DNA of 20,719 nt from CAYWFU01 sp964457585 (GTDB lineage: Bacteria; JACRDZ01). Where the stretch lies: the NCBI GenBank assembly GCA_964457585.1, contig CAYWFU010000051.1:1-20719 (forward strand), written 5' to 3'. Made by a program: the position numbers and the translations under genes. Below are positions 16,064 through 20,719 of the stretch, piece after piece. Within the stretch, counting starts at the first letter, position 1, and each line of letters opens with the position of its first letter. The notes beneath the pieces are model-generated. The model saw only the letters and a program-made list of their open reading frames with translations. It ran no database searches and had not been told where the DNA came from.

Positions 16064-16750
16064 ATGAAATCAATAAGAATTATTTTGTTGTTTGCTATAT
16101 TTATTTTATTAAATGGTTGTTCTCCAAAGCCACATATTATGTATCGACTAAACGATATACCAAAAACTGAAAAAAGCCAATTTGTTTCTTCTACACTTGC
16201 AATTGCGGAATTTAAAGACATCAGTCAAAAATTAAAAGAACAAGAGTTATTCTGGACGTCTCATCATCGAACAATTCTGAGGAATGGGGATAATATGTAT
16301 TGGTTTTTTAATGATCCATATTTCTATCGAAATAAAAAAATAGCTCCCTGGGTTACTGAAATGATCATTAAACATTTTAACCAAATAGGTCTTTTTAAGA
16401 CTACCAAATTATTGAACAGTGTATCTGATACCAATTATGATTATATTCTTGAAGGATCTATTCAGAAATTCGAAGGTTATAAAAAAGGCAGCATTGCTGC
16501 TGGTCAATTCGGCGCTATTTTTGATTATATGATAAAGACCAGATATGAAGGAATTACTGTGTTTATTGATATTAAGCTCAAAAAAAGAGACAACGGTAAA
16601 GTATTGTGGAGTGGTTCTGTTGAAGGTAAAATAGAAGGTGAGGACAGTATAGACAGAGCAGGTTGGTCTGCATATGATAAAGCTAATGAATCTTTGAAAA
16701 TAGCAGTGAACCAGCTTATTGAAAAATTGAAAGGATTATCTGTAAATTAG
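16064..16750 (+). CDS. Lipoprotein of unknown function
   Basis: 228 residues with a type II signal: MKSIRIILLFAIFILLNGC, cleaved before Cys19 (Asn at -2 is unusual but tolerated), followed by SPKP. The mature part has a strand pattern around LAIAEFKDIS, a WVTEMIIKHFNQIGLFKTT helix, DYILEGSIQKFEGYKKGS, then VFIDIKLKKRDNGKVLWSGSVEG and a C-terminal helix. That layout resembles lipoproteins of the GNA1162/ABC-auxiliary or LPP20/TolB-N-like type, in which a short domain reports on an envelope complex, but I cannot name the family. GGAG lies nine bases before the ATG. The gap to the propeller gene is about 110 bases on the same strand, so it may be the outer-membrane partner of the two secreted giants. 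An inner or outer membrane location is not decided by residue +2 (Ser), which favours outer membrane in enterics. Confidence 0.8.
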   Translation: MKSIRIILLFAIFILLNGCSPKPHIMYRLNDIPKTEKSQFVSSTLAIAEFKDISQKLKEQELFWTSHHRTILRNGDNMYWFFNDPYFYRNKKIAPWVTEMIIKHFNQIGLFKTTKLLNSVSDTNYDYILEGSIQKFEGYKKGSIAAGQFGAIFDYMIKTRYEGITVFIDIKLKKRDNGKVLWSGSVEGKIEGEDSIDRAGWSAYDKANESLKIAVNQLIEKLKGLSVN

Positions 16751-17007
16751 AATAATAATTAGCTTTTCAAAAAAATATTTTTTTAGTGTATTCAACATTA
16801 TTTTCTGTGAAAAAGATAAAGGTAAAAAATTATCTTTAATTTAAAAAAGTCAGTCAACTTGAGTTACTATTTCTGGTTCAAAAATTGATCAAGTTGTTAA
16901 AATGTTAGTTATTGCTTGGATTAGTTCTTCATTAAGTTTAAGAGCTGGAGGTGTTTTTATTTTTGATGATATATTATCCCTAAATGTGTTGCTTTATGAG
17001 AGGAGAG

Positions 17008-17421
17008 TTATTTAATGACCTTTAAACATTTTTCCGCAGTTAAAACTTTAAAAGGTAAATCCGAATGTTGTGAAAGAAAATGGCGATTCTCGCTTACTAA
17101 AATATTACTTCCTGTCCATTCGGTATATGCAGCAATAAAAGCATCAGCAGATTTAAATCCTTTCGCCTCATATTTAGAGCCTAATTCGAAAGGAACAACA
17201 AAGTCTTCATCAACTTTTGTTAATGTATTTATGAAAATAATAAATTCTTTAAACGCTTCCAGAGTTAAATTATTACGGACTTCATCAACAATTAACCTTG
17301 TGATACGTACAGTAATAGTTTCAGTATGCAGTGAAATTTCTTCAAGGAGTTTTTCGCAGAATGGATTACGTATTGCACCGAGGGAAAAAACATATTCGTT
17401 AGTATCGAGAACAAGAAGCAA
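17008..17421 (-). CDS. PIN-domain ribonuclease toxin (VapC-like)
   Basis: About 137 residues, read from a TTG at 17421: LLLVLDTNEYVFSLG, RLIVDEVRNNL, then SADAFIAAYTEW and ILVSENRHFL. The acidic residues in DTNE, DEV, ADAF and the SEN motif are the spaced Mg-binding Asp/Glu set of PIN nucleases, which cut RNA (often tRNA or rRNA in VapC toxins). An ideal GGGAGG lies six bases before the TTG. No ATG lies near it: the next in-frame ATGs lie 42-45 bases upstream, inside the antitoxin gene, and would add a basic stretch (MMKCVKLEKNSGRKK) before the first beta strand. The start overlaps the antitoxin's end by 23 bases, as in typical TA pairs. Length suits a single PIN domain. Confidence 0.85.
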   Translation of the reverse strand: MLLVLDTNEYVFSLGAIRNPFCEKLLEEISLHTETITVRITRLIVDEVRNNLTLEAFKEFIIFINTLTKVDEDFVVPFELGSKYEAKGFKSADAFIAAYTEWTGSNILVSENRHFLSQHSDLPFKVLTAEKCLKVIK

Positions 17422-17575
17422 TTTTTTCCTCCCAGAGTTTTTCTCGAGTTTTACGCATTTCATCAATGATTTCTTGCTGGCTCATACCCTCGTATGGATT
17501 TTTAACTTTAGACATGAGCTTACGAATTTTTTTAAGATGTTTAAGAGCTTTTTGAGACTTTTTAACGTTGTTCAT
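17399..17575 (-). CDS. Antitoxin of the PIN-domain TA module
   Basis: A 58-residue protein (MNNVKKSQKALKHLKKIRKL...) begins at ATG 17575 with AGAGGTG just upstream and ends inside the toxin gene. The first half is very basic. The second half has NPYEGMSQQEIIDEMRKTRE and KLWEEK, the short helical pattern (M-x2-E-E-I-x5-RKTREE-x-W-like) of small antitoxins that accompany PIN toxins. It is easily missed because it is short and overlaps the toxin. Its basic start could contact DNA while the helical end wraps the toxin; this is inferred from the TA type. A near-ideal promoter stands directly upstream. Confidence 0.8.
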   Translation of the reverse strand: MNNVKKSQKALKHLKKIRKLMSKVKNPYEGMSQQEIIDEMRKTREKLWEEKIASCSRY

Positions 17576-17595
17576 TATTTTTTCACCTCTAGTTA

Positions 17596-17624
17596 ATAAT
17601 ATAGTATTTTTTTTTAGAAGTCAA
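17596..17624 (-). promoter_or_regulatory. Promoter of the PIN TA module
   Basis: On the minus strand TTGACT (17624-17619) and TATTAT (17601-17596) are exactly 17 bases apart, with an A-tract spacer. The expected transcript start near 17589 gives a leader of only about 13 bases, just enough for AGAGGTG. The region CTATATTATTAACTAG after the spacer is partly palindromic and could be the autorepressor operator. Confidence 0.6.
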
Positions 17625-17683
17625 AAGATTTTTTATGGTAATAGAATAATACTGATAAAAAAAGACATCTTGCTAATATAATA

Positions 17684-17692
17684 TGTTATAAT
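17684..17692 (+). promoter_or_regulatory. Extended -10 promoter of glnS
   Basis: TGTTATAAT at 17684-17692 is a perfect extended -10 (TGn-TATAAT) 57 bases before the glnS start; no good -35 is seen at normal spacing (GACATC at 17664-17669 is weak). Confidence 0.5.
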
Positions 17693-17748
17693 AGCATCTA
17701 TAAAATTATTTTTTGCTACTTATATTATAGAGTACGGGAGGAGTCGCA

Positions 17749-19413
17749 ATGAGTGAAGAAATAAAACACACAAATATGAATTTTATCAAAAATATTATAA
17801 TTGAAGATTTAAAGAATAAAAAAGTTGATAAAATTATCACCCGGTTTCCACCTGAACCAAACGGATATTTACATATAGGACATGCTAAAAGTATTTTTTT
17901 AAATTTTGGTCTGGCTAAGGAATTCGATGGAATATGCAATTTAAGATTTGATGATACAAATCCGGTTAAGGAAGAACAAGAATATATTGACTCAATAAAA
18001 GAAGATGTTAAGTGGCTTGGTTTTGATTTCGAAAATAAACTATATTATGCATCTGATTATTTTGCACAAATGTATGAATTTGCAATAAAGCTAATAAAAG
18101 CAGGTCTTGCATATGTCTGTGATCTGCCTGCTGACAAAATAAGGGAATATAGAGGTACGCTTACTGAACCAGGCACTGAAAGTCAATACAGGAACAGAAC
18201 GATTGAAGAAAATCTTGAATTATTTGAAAAAATGAAAAATGGAGAATTTGAAGATGGGACAAAAGTTTTACGGGCTAAAATAGATATGGCTTCTCCAAAT
18301 ATAAATATGCGTGATCCTGTTATGTACAGGATACTGCATGCAGAGCATCCGCACACAGGAGAGAAATGGTGTATTTATCCTATGTATGACTGGGCGCATG
18401 GGATAGAGGATTCTATTGAAAAAATCACACATTCGATTTGTACTTTGGAATTTGAGGATCATAGACCATTATATGATTGGTTTTTAGATAAGCTGAAAAT
18501 TCATCATCCGCAGCAAATAGAATTTGCAAGATTAAATCTTACATACACAATATTAAGTAAAAGAAAACTTCTGCAGCTCGTAAAAGAAAATTATGTATCA
18601 GGATGGGATGATCCCAGAATGCCTACAATATCAGGAGTGAGAAGAAGAGGTTATACTCCGGAAGCAATTAAACATTTTTGTGAAAAAATTGGAGTTGCAA
18701 AAGCAAATAGTACTGCGGACATTGCTCTTTTAGAACATTGCCTGCGCGAAGATTTAAATAAAAAATCCATGAGATTCATGGGAGTCCTAAAACCGCTTAA
18801 AGTTGTGATTGAAAATTATCCTGATGATAAAGAAGAAGAACTTACTGCAATAAATAATCCTGAATATCCAAATTCATCAACCAGGATTGTTTATTTTTCT
18901 AAGGTGCTATATATTGAACAGGATGATTTTATGGAAAACCCGCCTAAAAAATTTTACAGATTGTCACCTGGTAGTGAAGTCAGGCTTCGTTATGCTTATT
19001 TTATTAAATGCACTCAGGTTATAAAAGATGCAAATAATAATATCATTGAAGTTCGCTGTATATATGATCCTGATACCAAAGGCGGCAATGCTCCGGATGG
19101 AAGAAAAGTTAAAGCAACAATGCATTGGATTTCAGCAAAACATGCAAAAAAAGCCGAAGTAAGACTATATGACAGACTTTTTAATATAGAATTTCCTGAA
19201 AATAAAAAAGATGATTGGAAATCTTTTATAAATTCAAATTCGTGTGAAATATTAAAAAATTGTTATGTTGAACCTTGTGCTCTCAATATAAAAGAAAAAT
19301 TTCAGTTTGAAAGACTTGGATATTTTTATGCAGACATAAAAGACTCGACTATTGAAAATCCAGTTTTTAATAGAATCATCCAGCTTAAGGATACTTGGGA
19401 AAAGATAAAATGA
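17749..19413 (+). CDS. glnS: Glutaminyl-tRNA synthetase (GlnRS)
   Basis: A cytoplasmic class I synthetase of 554 residues, the same length as the Escherichia coli enzyme; it attaches glutamine directly to tRNA-Gln. Class I signatures are RFPPEPNGYLHIGHAKSI (HIGH at 42-45) and LSKRK (269-273). Between them lie LRFDDTNP, RAKIDM, the DWAHGIEDSIE and THSICTLEFEDHRPLYDW segments typical of GlnRS, and GVRRRGYTPEAI after the KMSKS loop. The C-terminal half (from about 340) is the two-barrel anticodon-binding domain. ATG follows GGGAGGAG. Bacterial GlnRS is thought to have come from eukaryotes by transfer; its presence suggests no need for the GatCAB route to Gln-tRNA. The stop codon overlaps the start of the radical SAM gene (ATGA), so the two are translated together. 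Confidence 0.96.
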   Translation: MSEEIKHTNMNFIKNIIIEDLKNKKVDKIITRFPPEPNGYLHIGHAKSIFLNFGLAKEFDGICNLRFDDTNPVKEEQEYIDSIKEDVKWLGFDFENKLYYASDYFAQMYEFAIKLIKAGLAYVCDLPADKIREYRGTLTEPGTESQYRNRTIEENLELFEKMKNGEFEDGTKVLRAKIDMASPNINMRDPVMYRILHAEHPHTGEKWCIYPMYDWAHGIEDSIEKITHSICTLEFEDHRPLYDWFLDKLKIHHPQQIEFARLNLTYTILSKRKLLQLVKENYVSGWDDPRMPTISGVRRRGYTPEAIKHFCEKIGVAKANSTADIALLEHCLREDLNKKSMRFMGVLKPLKVVIENYPDDKEEELTAINNPEYPNSSTRIVYFSKVLYIEQDDFMENPPKKFYRLSPGSEVRLRYAYFIKCTQVIKDANNNIIEVRCIYDPDTKGGNAPDGRKVKATMHWISAKHAKKAEVRLYDRLFNIEFPENKKDDWKSFINSNSCEILKNCYVEPCALNIKEKFQFERLGYFYADIKDSTIENPVFNRIIQLKDTWEKIK

Positions 19414-20717
19414 ACCAAAAAAAAGTGCTTCTTGTTATTCTTCCCATATTTTGGCCTAAAATGCCGCCGTTAGGGATTGCATATCTTAAGGAATTTCTTA
19501 AAAAGAAGTCCATTACTGCTGACATGATAGATATAAATAATTATTTTTATAATCTATCCGACGAAGAGTTAAAAAAGTCATGGCAGATAAGCTGCAATAC
19601 TTTTTTAGAAGATAATATTATTTCAATAATAAAAAAAAAATATCCTTATGAATTTGATAAAATTGTAAATCGAATTCTTCAATATGATATTATTGGTTTT
19701 TCATGTTTTAAAAGTAATATTAAAAATACTGTTGAAATAATTAAAATTTTAAAATCTAAGAAAAGCAGTATTGAAATAATCCTTGGTGGTCCGGAAATAA
19801 CAAGAATGTATTTTAAAACAAAAGGGGATTTCACTCCCGATATAAAAGCCATTTCGAATCTTTTAGTTGTTGGAGAAGGGGAGAAAAGTATTTATGGTTA
19901 TTTAAATGAAGAAAATAATAACAGAGCGATAATAGAATTTCAGCAAATGGAAAATCTTGATGATTTACCATACCCTGAATTCCAAGATTTAGATTTTAAT
20001 TCATATCCGCGAAAAGAAAGCATTCCGCTGATGTTTGGAAGAGGATGTGTAAGGCAATGCAATTTCTGCTCGGAAAAATTATTGCATAAAGGGTTTCGAT
20101 GCCGATCAATAAATAGTATTATAGATGAAATTAAATTTCATATATCAAAAAATAGTATTAAATATTTTATATTTTATGATTCCATGCTTAACGCAGATTT
20201 GAAAAAATTTGAGAAATTGTGCGATGAAATTATTAAAAATTTTGGTTCAATAAACTGGGAAGCGCAGATTGCAGTTAGAAATGATATGGATATCGCCCTT
20301 TTTAAAAAGATGAAAATGAGCGGCTGCTATAATTTATTTATTGGACTTGAATCTGGTTCAGCAGAAACGCTTAGGCGCATGAATAAAGGGTTTACTCCGC
20401 AAGATGCGAAAAGTTTTTTTGAAAAACTTATATTGGCAAAATTTTTTTTCGGGATAAGTATAATTGTTGGATATCCGGGTGAAACTGATGAAGATTTTCG
20501 AGAAAGCTTGAATTTTGTTATTGCAAATAAGGATATAATCCCGAAAATCGAACAGATTAATCCATTTACATATTATGATGGAACTAATACTAATGAATTT
20601 GATGATTACAAATTAAATCCTGTTTCAACTAAAAGAATGGAAGTTTTTATTGATGAAATCAAGAAATATAAATTTAAATATACAAATGCGTTTTTAGGGA
20701 ATTTGGTTGAAAAATAA
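19410..20717 (+). CDS. Radical SAM protein with B12-binding-like N-terminal domain
   Basis: 435 residues from ATG 19410 (GGGA upstream), which overlaps the glnS stop. The first 175 or so residues resemble a cobalamin-binding Rossmann domain (KVLLVILPIFWPKMPPLGIAYL, IIGFSCFK, LGGPEI, LVVGEGEKS), although the DxHxxG cobalt-ligand motif is not visible. The radical SAM domain has GRGCVRQCNFCSEK with cysteines 213, 217 and 220 (CX3CX2C) that hold a 4Fe-4S cluster, then WEAQIAVRND, GLESGSAETLRRMNKG and IIVGYPGETDEDF, typical of the B12-radical SAM family. Members methylate or rearrange lipids, tetrapyrroles or natural products. The substrate is unknown. The gene is complete but ends two bases before the window end, so possible operon partners are out of view. 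Confidence 0.92.
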   Translation: MNQKKVLLVILPIFWPKMPPLGIAYLKEFLKKKSITADMIDINNYFYNLSDEELKKSWQISCNTFLEDNIISIIKKKYPYEFDKIVNRILQYDIIGFSCFKSNIKNTVEIIKILKSKKSSIEIILGGPEITRMYFKTKGDFTPDIKAISNLLVVGEGEKSIYGYLNEENNNRAIIEFQQMENLDDLPYPEFQDLDFNSYPRKESIPLMFGRGCVRQCNFCSEKLLHKGFRCRSINSIIDEIKFHISKNSIKYFIFYDSMLNADLKKFEKLCDEIIKNFGSINWEAQIAVRNDMDIALFKKMKMSGCYNLFIGLESGSAETLRRMNKGFTPQDAKSFFEKLILAKFFFGISIIVGYPGETDEDFRESLNFVIANKDIIPKIEQINPFTYYDGTNTNEFDDYKLNPVSTKRMEVFIDEIKKYKFKYTNAFLGNLVEK

Positions 20718-20719
20718 TT

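Noticed and set aside
16767..16784. The A-run/T-run palindrome after the lipoprotein gene as a terminator.
   Set aside because: The stem is only A-T pairs; it could be weakly functional but cannot be told from background in this AT-rich DNA.
16863..17015. A 50-codon open frame on the plus strand (with an ATG at 16902) in the gap between the lipoprotein and PIN genes, plus a short minus-strand frame with a KTPPALKLNEELIQ stretch.
   Set aside because: Neither has a ribosome site and neither matches a family; the 257-base gap otherwise shows only AT-rich DNA. A decayed gene is possible but unsupported.
17015..17596. A 193-codon plus-strand frame opposite the PIN toxin and antitoxin, with GAGGAGAG before its ATG.
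   Set aside because: The minus strand has clear PIN motifs, an antitoxin and a strong promoter; the plus-strand protein is Ser/Phe-rich with no recognisable domain, as expected of an antisense frame.

Overview
The window is AT-rich DNA from a bacterium. A lipoprotein with a lipobox, large secreted proteins with PKD, choice-of-anchor D and beta-propeller modules, degenerate CFI-box-like C-terminal tails, three small toxin-antitoxin (TA) modules and short dispersed inverted repeats all suggest an uncultured, probably didermic, environmental lineage (Omnitrophota/Desantisbacteria-like or another candidate phylum). The phylum is a guess from gene style, not a measurement. No rRNA, tRNA, CRISPR array or phage gene was seen.

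Left part (1-1900, minus strand). A secreted phospholipase A2-like protein runs off the left edge. A diacylglycerol/lipid-kinase-family gene follows, preceded by a 62-residue membrane ORF and by the C-terminal stump of a PAP2 phosphatase. This looks like a partly decayed lipid-phosphate operon, abutting the promoter region of gltX. gltX (GluRS, 1938-3386) is complete.

Middle part (3400-7600). A NarL/LuxR-type two-component pair, histidine kinase at 4233-5846 and response regulator at 6892-7557, is split by inserted-looking DNA. Before the kinase lies a MazF-type TA module whose toxin is frameshifted. Between kinase and regulator lie a roughly 170 bp MITE-like inverted repeat and a second, intact MazF-type module on the opposite strand. 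Two 16-bp inverted repeats with NarL-like 7-2-7 geometry, one just after the kinase and one before the regulator, are candidate binding sites of the regulator. Single-arm copies of the MITE lie at 3466-3548 and 7525-7602; the latter supplies the last codons of the response regulator.

Secreted cluster (7631-16750, plus strand). A 1175-residue PKD/lipase/Ig/choice-of-anchor D protein, a 1585-residue protein carrying 14+14 Asp-box repeats (probably four seven-bladed propellers) and a lipoprotein follow the regulator with short gaps, and may be co-transcribed with it. The two giant proteins share a choice-of-anchor D module with nearly identical DNA stretches, and similar C-terminal tails. The two-component system may control this envelope module, but that is inference.

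Right part (17000-20719). A PIN-domain TA module lies on the minus strand, its 58-residue antitoxin overlapping a TTG-started toxin. glnS (GlnRS) and a radical SAM/B12-type protein follow on the plus strand, overlapping by ATGA. Having both gltX and glnS suggests direct Gln-tRNA charging.
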